A stretch of 33,490 bases of DNA, taken from assembly GCA_003155655.1 (NCBI GenBank), contig PMDS01000113.1:1-33490 (forward strand), written 5' to 3'. This DNA is from Melioribacter sp. GTDB lineage: Bacteria > Bacteroidota > Ignavibacteria > Ignavibacteriales > Melioribacteraceae. A program made the translations under genes and the position numbers. Position 1 is the first letter of the stretch; the number at the start of each line of letters is the position of its first letter. The notes below the pieces were generated by a model that was not told where the DNA came from, ran no database searches, and saw nothing but the letters and a program-made list of their open reading frames with translations. Of this stretch, positions 16,324 through 23,940 are shown in pieces.

Positions 16324-19300
16324 ATGGATAATACAGATATAACTAAAACAAAAACTGCGGTCAGTACTCCAATTGGTACTCCAAAGTTGATCATTGATAA
16401 AACTGGTAAAATTATAGCTCTTAACACCGATCTTAAGAAAATTCTACCGCAAGCTTCAGCTCAATCCAATCTTTTTGAGATACTTGACGAACAAAAATTA
16501 TTATCTATCCAAAGAGTTTTTATAGATGTTAGAAAATCTGAAGCCGCATTAAGAGATATTGTTGAGTTTAATATAGACGGTCAAATTGTCAATTATGAAG
16601 TGGAAATTACTCCGTTAAAAAGCGAAAACAACATTTACTTTGTTGTTATTTTCTCTGCCTCGTCTAAAAGTGCCGGTGATTCTGAATTGCAAAAATTTAG
16701 GATCTCAACTTCCGAACTTGAAAAAGTAATTAAGGATAAAAGAATTTTATTTGTGGTCAATAGAGTAAAACTTTCGTATCCTTTCACTTTTATTGAAAAA
16801 GCTAAAATCCAAAAAGAGATTAATGAATTGGATAATTTCTTTTGGATCAAGGACATTTCAGGCAAATTAATTATTGTTAACGAGAAGTATGCCTCCTCAT
16901 TAGGATTTAAATCTATGCAGCTCGAAAATAAAAACGAGAAGGATTTTCTTCCTAAATATTTAATTGATCTATACAAAACAATTGATTCGTATATTATCGA
17001 ATCTACAAACTCTGTTATATATGAAGGAATATCCGCACCATTAACCAGCGGTCACGGTGAAAACATTTCTATTGTAAAATTTCCATTATGCGACCTGGAT
17101 AACAATGTTGTAGCTATTATTGGCTTTTCCCAAAAGAATGAAGACAATACGGTAACCACTAAAGAAACTTTTAAGAGTTTTCTTTTAAGGGGAATACCTT
17201 CAGCTACTATCTTTATTGATAAGGACTTTAGGGTTTTTTCATTTAGTAATGAATTTATTACCTTTTTTAATCTTAGTGAAAGATTAGATCTTACTAACAT
17301 TGAACTCACTAAAATATTTGAGAAAGGCTTTATCGATCACCTGGAGAATTATTATAGTGATCAGGCCCAAAAGGGCGAATATGCTTTTAACTATGTCTTT
17401 TTAGATAAAGGCGGAATTGTTTCTGACGTACGTATGCAGAAAGTTTATACTGAGAAAGATGAATATTTTTGCTTGCAGATCAGTTTTTTTAAAAAAGATG
17501 AAGAAGTTTCTAAGAACACCGCTAAAGCAAAAATGTATGATGCCTTAATAACCCACACTCCGGAAGCAATGTTTATTTATGATACCGATAATCTAAAATT
17601 TCTGGAAGTTAATGACCCTGCCTTGGCCCTTTATGGCTATAAACGTAACGAGTTCTTAAATATGGACTTGACAGATCTTTATGCTCCGGAAGATATTCAA
17701 ACACTTATTCAATCCGGTGATAACAAAATTATTCCCGGTAGTTTTAGTGGTCCATGGAGGCATAAAAAAAGTGACGGAAGTTCTGTCTTGGTAGAGCTGA
17801 GTTTTTCACCAATTGAATTTATGAATAAGAAAGCGCATTTAAATATTCTTAGAAATGTTACCGAACAAGCAGAAGCAAAAAAGAAAATCCAAATACTTGA
17901 ATCGGCATTTGAGTTTACTAATGATCCGATTATTAATACAGATAAGGATGGATTCATTGTTGAAATAAATGAACCTGTTTCCAAACGATTTGGATATTCT
18001 AAAAAAGATTTGGAGACCCGTCCGTTTATTTCTCTTGTTGCAGATGATGATAGGGCAAAGGTTAATAAAAATGTTTTCCATTCAGGCTTGTTGAAAAAAA
18101 TTTCCCTTGATATTGATTTTAAGAAATCTTCCGGTACATTTCAAAAAGCAACATTATTTGCTACTCCAATTAAAAACTATAACGGGGATATTGATTCTTT
18201 CAGCATTATAGTTAGAACAATCGAAGAAGTTATGCCCGGGAAAGATGTTAGTAAAACTCAAGAAGAGGGAACAAGTAAAATTGATCCACCTTTTCTTTCA
18301 AATATCTTCCATGAAATATTAACACCAATTAATGTAATCCTTGGCTTTACACAGGAACTTGGGGAAAGCATTCCTCACCAGAGTGAAGAACAAAAAGAAG
18401 CAGTTGATATAATAAAAGAGAACCAAAAGCTGCTTCTTCAAATTATGGATAATGCCGTTGAGTATTCAACCCTTGAACAAAAAGTAGTTAAGCTAAGACC
18501 AGAAGCAATTAAATTTGTTGATATACTTAACGAATTGAAAGAAAATACCCGTAAAACCTCAGAAGATAAAAAGGTTGAGCTGTCTTACGGTAAGATTTCA
18601 TCTTCGCTTGAATTGGAAACAGACAGGCAGAAATTTATTTCTATTCTAAGTCTATTTGTCAAATTTTCTATCCAGATTACAAAAGAAAATGCTGTTTATC
18701 TTTCTGCTTCTATTTTTGAGGATAATTATTGCGCAATTAAAATTAAAGACCATAAAAACCTAATTACTCCATATCTACTGAAAGCTTTTAATGACATATT
18801 CTCTGATGATGAAAATATGAGCAGAAGAAATTATGGCTTTTCTAGATTTTCTGTTAAACTTGCTAAGAAATTAATTGATCTGTTGTCTATACGTAAAATT
18901 ACTATTATGAAAGAAGGGGAACCAATGGAATATGCATTGGTATTTCCTTTGAAATTTGTTGTTTCCGATAAAGATAAAATGGAACTCGAATCCGTCAAAT
19001 CTCCAGTAGCTGCCGATACTAAAGCTGCAAGTAAATTAAGCAGCAGGAGTGTTCAAACCGGCAGTTCTGCTGATACGAAAATTCCAGATGATAAGAAACA
19101 ATTGGATCTTTCCAAACTTTCATGCTTATATCTAGAAGATCAAGTCGATTCACAGATGCTGTTCAAGGTTCAGATGAAAGATTTGAAGAATATTGAGTTT
19201 GCACCAAGTTTTGAAAACGCCTTGCCTCTTCTTAAAACCAAAATGTTCGATTTCATTGTTATGGATATAAATTTGCAGGGAGAATATAATGGGCTTGATG

Positions 19301-19473
19301 CATTACGTATAATACAAAAAATGCCCGGCTATCAGAATATTCCTATAATTGCTTCAACTGCTTATATGCAGCCCGGTGCACGTGAAAATTTTATTGCTGC
19401 TGGCTTTGATGATTTTGTTTCTAAACCGTTGTTAAGAGATAAACTTCTTGAGGTCCTTAAACAGCTTTTCTAA
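16324..19473 (+). CDS. Multi-PAS hybrid histidine kinase with degenerate ATPase domain and receiver
   Basis: This 1049-residue soluble protein has about five PAS-like domains: about 18-110, 165-270, 290-385, 400-520 (THTPEAMFIYDTDNLKFLEVN) and 530-640 (TNDPIINTDKDGFIVEIN). A HisKA dimerisation helix follows with H663 (FHEILTP). The ATP-binding region (about 730-880) keeps the overall length, but the N-box reads LSLFVKFSIQIT without the conserved Asn. Only a weak G-box remains (YGFSRFSVKLAKKLIDLL). A C-terminal receiver domain has D981 (VMDINL), T1012 and K1034 intact. There are no membrane segments, so it senses a cytoplasmic cue. Co-transcription with the FnIII lipoprotein suggests control of the polysaccharide cluster. 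Autokinase activity is doubtful. The receiver may be phosphorylated by another kinase. Confidence 0.85.
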   Translation: MDNTDITKTKTAVSTPIGTPKLIIDKTGKIIALNTDLKKILPQASAQSNLFEILDEQKLLSIQRVFIDVRKSEAALRDIVEFNIDGQIVNYEVEITPLKSENNIYFVVIFSASSKSAGDSELQKFRISTSELEKVIKDKRILFVVNRVKLSYPFTFIEKAKIQKEINELDNFFWIKDISGKLIIVNEKYASSLGFKSMQLENKNEKDFLPKYLIDLYKTIDSYIIESTNSVIYEGISAPLTSGHGENISIVKFPLCDLDNNVVAIIGFSQKNEDNTVTTKETFKSFLLRGIPSATIFIDKDFRVFSFSNEFITFFNLSERLDLTNIELTKIFEKGFIDHLENYYSDQAQKGEYAFNYVFLDKGGIVSDVRMQKVYTEKDEYFCLQISFFKKDEEVSKNTAKAKMYDALITHTPEAMFIYDTDNLKFLEVNDPALALYGYKRNEFLNMDLTDLYAPEDIQTLIQSGDNKIIPGSFSGPWRHKKSDGSSVLVELSFSPIEFMNKKAHLNILRNVTEQAEAKKKIQILESAFEFTNDPIINTDKDGFIVEINEPVSKRFGYSKKDLETRPFISLVADDDRAKVNKNVFHSGLLKKISLDIDFKKSSGTFQKATLFATPIKNYNGDIDSFSIIVRTIEEVMPGKDVSKTQEEGTSKIDPPFLSNIFHEILTPINVILGFTQELGESIPHQSEEQKEAVDIIKENQKLLLQIMDNAVEYSTLEQKVVKLRPEAIKFVDILNELKENTRKTSEDKKVELSYGKISSSLELETDRQKFISILSLFVKFSIQITKENAVYLSASIFEDNYCAIKIKDHKNLITPYLLKAFNDIFSDDENMSRRNYGFSRFSVKLAKKLIDLLSIRKITIMKEGEPMEYALVFPLKFVVSDKDKMELESVKSPVAADTKAASKLSSRSVQTGSSADTKIPDDKKQLDLSKLSCLYLEDQVDSQMLFKVQMKDLKNIEFAPSFENALPLLKTKMFDFIVMDINLQGEYNGLDALRIIQKMPGYQNIPIIASTAYMQPGARENFIAAGFDDFVSKPLLRDKLLEVLKQLF

Positions 19474-19586
19474 TTCTCTGATTTGTTGCATTTCAATGAG
19501 TCCATCTAATAGAATCTGCTGTAATAAGTCTTTATTTTTCTGCTGTACATTTAATAATTTTCATCTGATAAAAATTATCCTTTGTA

Positions 19587-20084
19587 ATGGAGAATCCGGC
19601 AAAAGTGTTTTATAGCTCACCTATAGGATTAATTGAGGTTAGCGGAACTAATAATTCAATAAGCTCACTTTTTTTTGCTGAAGATGCAAAAAGTGATAAA
19701 ATAAATTCAAACGACTATCTTGATGAATGTCTTAAACAACTTGATGAATATTTTAATGGTAAAAGAAAAATATTTGAGCTTAATCTTGCCCCGGAAGGAA
19801 CTGAATTCCAAAAAAAAGTCTGGAATGCAATTTTAAATGTTTCTTATGGCACAACAAAAAGCTATTTGGAGATATCAAAAAGTGTCGGTGATGTTTCAGC
19901 CGTTCGTGCAATTGCAAATGCACACGGACAAAATAAAATATCAATTATTATTCCATGCCATAGGGTGATTGGAAGTAATGGGAATCTAACCGGCTACGCC
20001 GGCGGGCTTTGGAGAAAAAAATGGCTGTTAGAACATGAGCAAAAATATAGTGATTTTGAAAAGCAGCTTGCATTACCTTTATAA
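19587..20084 (+). CDS. ogt: Methylated-DNA--[protein]-cysteine S-methyltransferase
   Basis: At 165 residues this is the usual length for Ogt. The suicide-acceptor motif IIPCHRVIG is intact with C124 as the alkyl acceptor. It is preceded by the DNA-binding helix region (FQKKVWNAILNVSYGTTKSY, AVRAIANAHGQN) and followed by TGYAGGLWRKKWLLEHE. The enzyme removes O6-alkyl groups from guanine (and O4 from thymine) by irreversible transfer to its own cysteine, repairing alkylation damage in the cytoplasm. There is no Ada N-terminal metal-binding domain, so it is the stand-alone repair type. The ATG at 19587 lacks an obvious Shine-Dalgarno. It stands alone after the kinase gene, with the YjbQ-family gene 37 bases downstream. 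Confidence 0.94.
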   Translation: MENPAKVFYSSPIGLIEVSGTNNSISSLFFAEDAKSDKINSNDYLDECLKQLDEYFNGKRKIFELNLAPEGTEFQKKVWNAILNVSYGTTKSYLEISKSVGDVSAVRAIANAHGQNKISIIIPCHRVIGSNGNLTGYAGGLWRKKWLLEHEQKYSDFEKQLALPL

Positions 20085-20121
20085 ATAAGTGAATTAAAAT
20101 TTAAATAATGAATATGCTAAA

Positions 20122-20541
20122 ATGATTTTTCAAAAAGAAATTATATTAAAGCCAAAACCCCGCGGGTTTCATCTTATTACACAGGAAATTATTTCTCAAT
20201 TTTCGGAGATGACTAATATCTCTAGAGGCATTGCTCATATTTTAATAAAACATTCATCCGCCTCTTTAACAATAAATGAGAATGCAGATCCAAGTGTTAG
20301 AAATGACATGGAGACATATTTTAATAAAATTGTCCCTGAAAATGCCACTTATTTTGAGCATACACTTGAAGGTTTGGATGATATGACTTCTCATATTAAA
20401 TCCTCATTGTTAGGGAGTTCAATAACTATTCCCATCACAAACGGAAAATTTAACCTGGGGGTCTGGCAGGGGATTTATTTATGTGAGCATCGAAATCATG
20501 GTGGTTCAAGGAAGGTAGTTGTAACTTTAATTGGCGAATAA
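20122..20541 (+). CDS. YjbQ family protein (UPF0047)
   Basis: This 139-residue protein has the full YjbQ/UPF0047 pattern: FHLITQEI, GIAHILIKHSSASLTINENAD, DMETYFNKIVP, the Gly-rich 'DDMTSHIKSSLLGSSITIPI', and the C-terminal LGVWQGIYLCEHRNHGG. The conserved His/Glu residues form a probable metal site. Some members show weak thiamine-phosphate synthase activity, which is why databases call it secondary thiamine-phosphate synthase, but the physiological role is uncertain. It lies close behind ogt and could share its transcript. Confidence 0.92.
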   Translation: MIFQKEIILKPKPRGFHLITQEIISQFSEMTNISRGIAHILIKHSSASLTINENADPSVRNDMETYFNKIVPENATYFEHTLEGLDDMTSHIKSSLLGSSITIPITNGKFNLGVWQGIYLCEHRNHGGSRKVVVTLIGE

Positions 20542-20617
20542 AACATTTGATAATATTTTAATGATTTTATTCATTTTGAATTTGTATGTAAAAGTTTTTC
20601 TAAAAAATAATTTATAA

Positions 20618-20772
20618 ATGAAAAAATTATTAAGGCTATTTTCTTTATAGCAGGTACTTTATTTGCGCAACCTGCTTCCATATGCTGGTATTTAACAAAT
20701 AATCAAAATGTGTCGGAAACCGTTTGCCCAATAATAGGTCAAATTAAAGTCCTGAAAGGTATAAAAGGCTAA
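20618..20772 (+). pseudogene. Frameshifted small secreted peptide
   Basis: From the ATG at 20618 the frame stops after ten codons. If the run of six A's at 20621-20626 had one more A, the frame would instead read MKKIIKAIFFIAGTLFAQP, a convincing signal peptide, and continue to the TAA at 20770 for 51 residues. The mature part would have two cysteines (in ASICWYL and ETVCPIIGQ) and a basic end. The one-base loss in a homopolymer may be a true inactivating mutation, slippage-based phase control, or a sequencing error. Its family is unknown. Confidence 0.45.
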
Positions 20773-20786
20773 TAGATATTTTGCAG

Positions 20787-20818
20787 AGCGGATTTAATGT
20801 CCGCTTTCAACCTTTTTT
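20787..20818 (+). terminator. Weak hairpin with nearby T-run between converging genes
   Basis: AGCGGA (20787-20792) pairs with TCCGCT (20800-20805), and TTTTTT lies at 20813-20818. The gap between stem and T-run makes it a weak + strand terminator. The hairpin loop contains the stop codon of the HTH gene on the opposite strand. Confidence 0.4.
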
Positions 20819-21339
20819 GTCAGTTCAGATATTTGAGTAAAGCTGTTTTGTAAACGTCTTAGCTCACTCTCTAATTTGTAAATTTTATAAGATTCGAATG
20901 ATTCTTTCCCTCCCAGAAGCCAGTTAACATCGCAACCAAGTCTTAACAGTTTGGCAAGAATTCGTGTGCCAGGCTCTCTTTTGCCGCTGATATACTGCTG
21001 CAATTGCTGGGGTGAAATTTTCATAGCTTCAGCAAGCTTTTTGAGAGTGCCGTATTTTCTTTTCGCAAAAAGCCGCATCCTTTCGCCAATACCTGCCTGC
21101 AATTTCTCGTCAGTAAATAAATCAAGATTATCAATGTCACCTACCTCAAATAAATTAAGCTCAAACTGATAATCCTCAATTATTTTTTTTATCTGGTGAT
21201 AAAGTTCATCATCAAATTGTGGACTTTCATCCAAAAGGTAAGTAAGAGTTTGGACCTTCATTCCTAGTTTTTCGGCAACAAAATTAAGTTTTATGCCAAA
21301 TGTATGAAGGAGATATCTGAGTTCTTCCTGCTTTGTCAT
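20794..21339 (-). CDS. XRE-type helix-turn-helix regulator
   Basis: This 181-residue protein is on the minus strand. An N-terminal helical segment (about 1-50: EELRYLLHTFGIKLNFVAEKLGMKVQTLTYLL) looks like a first HTH-like unit. A clear XRE/Cro-CI HTH lies at about 82-142 (MRLFAKRKYGTLKKLAEAM, then ISPQQLQQYISGKREPG). A leucine-spaced coiled coil forms the C terminus (about 150-178), probably for dimerisation. The MTKQEE start at 21339 is preferred. An in-frame start 21 codons upstream adds a stretch unlike the domain. It is the only minus-strand gene here and diverges from the MATE exporter, with a perfect palindrome between them. Auto-control and control of the exporter are plausible. The effector is unknown. 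Confidence 0.8.
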   Translation of the reverse strand: MTKQEELRYLLHTFGIKLNFVAEKLGMKVQTLTYLLDESPQFDDELYHQIKKIIEDYQFELNLFEVGDIDNLDLFTDEKLQAGIGERMRLFAKRKYGTLKKLAEAMKISPQQLQQYISGKREPGTRILAKLLRLGCDVNWLLGGKESFESYKIYKLESELRRLQNSFTQISELTKKVESGH

Positions 21340-21413
21340 TTTAATTTTAACTTTAAGCACAGTTACTAATTGCAAAATAGCAAACCTATTTACAGCAGGC
21401 AAGCGTTATATGT

Positions 21414-21433
21414 ATTTAAAACTTGTTTTAAAT
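21414..21433. promoter_or_regulatory. Perfect 9+2+9 palindrome, candidate operator
   Basis: ATTTAAAAC (21414-21422) and GTTTTAAAT (21425-21433) are exact reverse complements around TT. The site lies between the divergent HTH and MATE genes, four bases upstream of the MATE -35 element. It is a natural operator for the HTH protein, though AT-rich palindromes can occur by chance. Confidence 0.5.
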
Positions 21434-21436
21434 TTA

Positions 21437-21464
21437 TTGCAGGTTTATTAAAATCTTTTATAAT
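21437..21464 (+). promoter_or_regulatory. Sigma-70-like promoter of the MATE gene
   Basis: A perfect -10 TATAAT (21459-21464) lies 16 bases after TTGCAG (21437-21442), which shares TTG with the -35 consensus. The start point would be near 21471, after the possible GTG start at 21465, so the ATG at 21504 is the better start for the gene. Confidence 0.5.
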
Positions 21465-21503
21465 GTGTTTTTAGAAAAAAGATTAATTCAATATCTTAAC
21501 AGC

Positions 21504-22856
21504 ATGAATTTTAACCTTATCTCCAGGGATCATAAATACATCCTCAGACTTGCTCTTCCGGCAATTGCAGGCTTATCATCTCAAATGATTGTTTCATTAA
21601 TTGATGCGGCAATGGTAGGGCGCTTGCATAACGCTGAATATTATCTTGCCGCAATGGGTATTGGTGTAATTGCTACATGGGCTATTGTAAGTTTATTTTC
21701 AAGCCTTGCAACCGGAACGCACGTTTTAATTGCAAGAAGATTTGGCGCTCAAGATTACAATGAATGCGGAAAAGTATTAAACACTTCAATAATCTTTTCT
21801 TTTATAATTGGTATTATTGTTTCCGCGGTGGTTGTATTCTTTTCTTACGATATAGCTAATTTCTTTGCAGTTGATAAAAAAGTCGCTTTTTATGCCGGTC
21901 AATTTTTGCACTACCGGTTTATGGGACTTCCATTTTTTCTTATCACCGTATCCTATAGAGGTTTTTTCTTTGGAATTGGTAAAACAAAAATCTTCATGTA
22001 TTCGGCAATACTCATAAATTTCTTAAATATCATATTTAATTATATCTTGATATATGGGGGTTTGGGAATAAAAGGAATGGGATTGGCAGGGTCAGGTTTG
22101 GGGTCAACAATTGCAACATTCTGCGATGCCCTCTTTTATCTCTCTGTTTCCCTAATCCCTTCATACAGGCACAAATTCCATTACTTTAAGAATTTTAGAT
22201 TTGTAAAGAGCATTGCTGCATCAATAATTAAAATTTCACTGCCGGTTTCTCTTCAAAATATTTTTATATTGGTTGGATTTTTGAGTTTCATTTCAATAAC
22301 CGGGTTAATTAATACGGACGCTCAGGCTGCTAGCACTCTTGTATTCTCTTCGATGCAATTCTCTTTAATGCCTTGCTTTGGATTTGGTATTGCAGTTCAA
22401 ACGCTTGTTGGCAATAGTTTGGGGGTCAAAAATTTTGTTCAGGCAAAGCATTATGGCTTTGAATCGAGCAAACTTGCTACTTTTTATACAATTGTAATAG
22501 GAATGATCTTTGTCTTTGTACCGCGATTAGTATTAATTTTATTAACAAATGATCACAGGATAATAGAAGTTGCGGTTCCGGCATTGAGAGTTGCAGGATT
22601 TGGGCAAATATTTTACGCTATCGGTGTTGTTCTTGCTAACGGCTTGCAGGCAGTTGGCAAAACCCTTTATGTTATGCTGGCAGAAGTAATTTTGAATTGG
22701 TTCATATTTGTTCCATTTGCTTATTTTTTTGGTGTTTATTTGAAATTTGGATTGGTTGGCGCCTGGTCTGCCCTTCCATTTTACGTTGTGCTTTATGCCT
22801 TAGTAATTTTTGTAAAATTTAGATTTGGGCGTTGGGAAAGATACAAAATCGTATAG
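21504..22856 (+). CDS. MATE family efflux transporter
   Basis: This 450-residue inner-membrane protein has about twelve helices in two MatE halves. The first begins LALPAIAGLSSQMIVSLIDAAMVGRL and the second, about 230 onward, ISLPVSLQNIFILVGFLSFISITGLI. Typical features are the early 'DxxMVGRL' region, 'ATGTHVLIARRFGA' and, in the second half, 'GIAVQTLVGNSLG'. MATE proteins export drugs or metabolites using Na+ or H+ gradients. The NorM-like half structure is clear but the substrate is unknown. The ATG at 21504 is chosen on promoter position. A GTG at 21465 would add 13 residues. It is divergent from the HTH regulator, which may control it. Confidence 0.9.
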   Translation: MNFNLISRDHKYILRLALPAIAGLSSQMIVSLIDAAMVGRLHNAEYYLAAMGIGVIATWAIVSLFSSLATGTHVLIARRFGAQDYNECGKVLNTSIIFSFIIGIIVSAVVVFFSYDIANFFAVDKKVAFYAGQFLHYRFMGLPFFLITVSYRGFFFGIGKTKIFMYSAILINFLNIIFNYILIYGGLGIKGMGLAGSGLGSTIATFCDALFYLSVSLIPSYRHKFHYFKNFRFVKSIAASIIKISLPVSLQNIFILVGFLSFISITGLINTDAQAASTLVFSSMQFSLMPCFGFGIAVQTLVGNSLGVKNFVQAKHYGFESSKLATFYTIVIGMIFVFVPRLVLILLTNDHRIIEVAVPALRVAGFGQIFYAIGVVLANGLQAVGKTLYVMLAEVILNWFIFVPFAYFFGVYLKFGLVGAWSALPFYVVLYALVIFVKFRFGRWERYKIV

Positions 22857-22865
22857 GGAAATAAC

Positions 22866-22894
22866 TTGACAATAATGTCTCTGATGGATATATT
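22866..22894 (+). promoter_or_regulatory. Near-consensus sigma-70 promoter
   Basis: TTGACA (22866-22871) and TATATT (22889-22894) are separated by 17 bases, the ideal spacing. Transcription should start near 22901, leaving a leader of fewer than ten bases before the ATG at 22909, so the mRNA is almost leaderless. Confidence 0.55.
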
Positions 22895-22908
22895 ACTATC
22901 GTAAAAGT

Positions 22909-23304
22909 ATGAAAACAAAACTTTTTATATCGATTATCATTATTTCTGCAACCATTTTGTTTGCGGGTGTTAACTTATATAGGTTTACCGGACGCAGCCA
23001 AGATGGTAATGTAATTATTGAATGGCAGACACTTTCGGAGACTAATGTAGATCATTTTGTTGTTGAAAGAGCATCCTATAATGGTACTTTTATGGATTTA
23101 GGCACTGTCTCACCAAACTCATCTATGAGTTATTCCTATACTGACCGATCTGTTTTTAAAGTCTCAGATCAATTGTACCTTTATAAAATAAAGGTTGTTG
23201 ATAAAGATGGTTCAATTTCTGAATCTAGTACAATTGCAGTCCCTCATAGTGTATCAGGCGTAGTTAAAAGAACCTGGGGAAGCATTAAAGCTCTTTTCCG
23301 TTGA
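22909..23304 (+). CDS. Small secreted protein with one FnIII-like domain
   Basis: Of 131 residues, about 1-19 form a signal peptide (MKTKLFISIIIISATILFAG) and about 22-110 form a single beta-sandwich with the pattern VIIEWQTLSETNVDHFVVER, then YSYTDRSV and YLYKIKVVDKDGS. That pattern is typical of FnIII-like domains in this phylum. A basic amphipathic tail (VVKRTWGSIKALFR) ends the protein. No enzymatic residues are seen and no T9SS domain is present. It may be a periplasmic or surface adaptor. It precedes maf by 56 bases without obvious functional linkage. Confidence 0.8.
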   Translation: MKTKLFISIIIISATILFAGVNLYRFTGRSQDGNVIIEWQTLSETNVDHFVVERASYNGTFMDLGTVSPNSSMSYSYTDRSVFKVSDQLYLYKIKVVDKDGSISESSTIAVPHSVSGVVKRTWGSIKALFR

Positions 23305-23360
23305 TAAATACTTTCATCAAAAAAAAATTACATCCCTTTTAATTCCTTACAGTGTTACTA

Positions 23361-23939
23361 ATGATCAAATCAAGTATTAAAATATATCTTGCTTCAAAAT
23401 CACCCCGCAGAAGAAAATTATTAAAACAATTAGGATTGAACTTCAAGTCATTTTCTGTTGGTCTTAATGAGGAAATTCTTGATGGTGAACATCCGGTTCA
23501 GACAGTTAAAAGATTAGCGTTGCATAAATCCGAAGCAGCCGCAAAAAAAGTTAAAAATGGAGTTATAATTACAGCAGATACTATTGTTGTCCTTGGGAAG
23601 GATATAATCGGCAAGCCAAAAAGCGAAAAGGATGCTTTTAATATTTTATCTAAGCTGAGCGGAAAAACCCACATAGTATATACAGGATTTGTTCTTAACA
23701 ATTTGAGCAACTCCAAAAAAATAGTTGGTTATGAAAAAACTGATGTAACCTTTCGAAAACTTTCTTCAAGAGAAATTAAAGACTATATAAAAACCGGCAG
23801 CCCGATGGATAAAGCTGGAGCCTATGGAATACAGGATGATTTTGGAGCAGTCTTTGTTGAAAAAGTAAATGGCTGCTATTACAACGTTGTAGGTCTGCCG
23901 CTTGCAAAAGTTTACAAATCACTAATGGAAGTTTTGTAA
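23361..23939 (+). CDS. maf: Maf-family nucleotide pyrophosphatase
   Basis: This 192-residue cytoplasmic enzyme has the standard Maf pattern: LASKSPRRRKLLKQLG phosphate-binding start, ITADTIVVLG with the catalytic Asp, IGKPKSEKDAFNIL, SGKTHIVYTGF, and MDKAGAYGIQD. Maf proteins hydrolyse non-canonical or canonical nucleoside triphosphates (dTTP/UTP type, or m7GTP and others) to monophosphates. The exact substrate cannot be told from these motifs. The ATG at 23361 is preferred to an in-frame GTG at 23352. The next gene begins one base after the stop, so the two are co-transcribed. Confidence 0.92.
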   Translation: MIKSSIKIYLASKSPRRRKLLKQLGLNFKSFSVGLNEEILDGEHPVQTVKRLALHKSEAAAKKVKNGVIITADTIVVLGKDIIGKPKSEKDAFNILSKLSGKTHIVYTGFVLNNLSNSKKIVGYEKTDVTFRKLSSREIKDYIKTGSPMDKAGAYGIQDDFGAVFVEKVNGCYYNVVGLPLAKVYKSLMEVL

Positions 23940-23940
23940 A

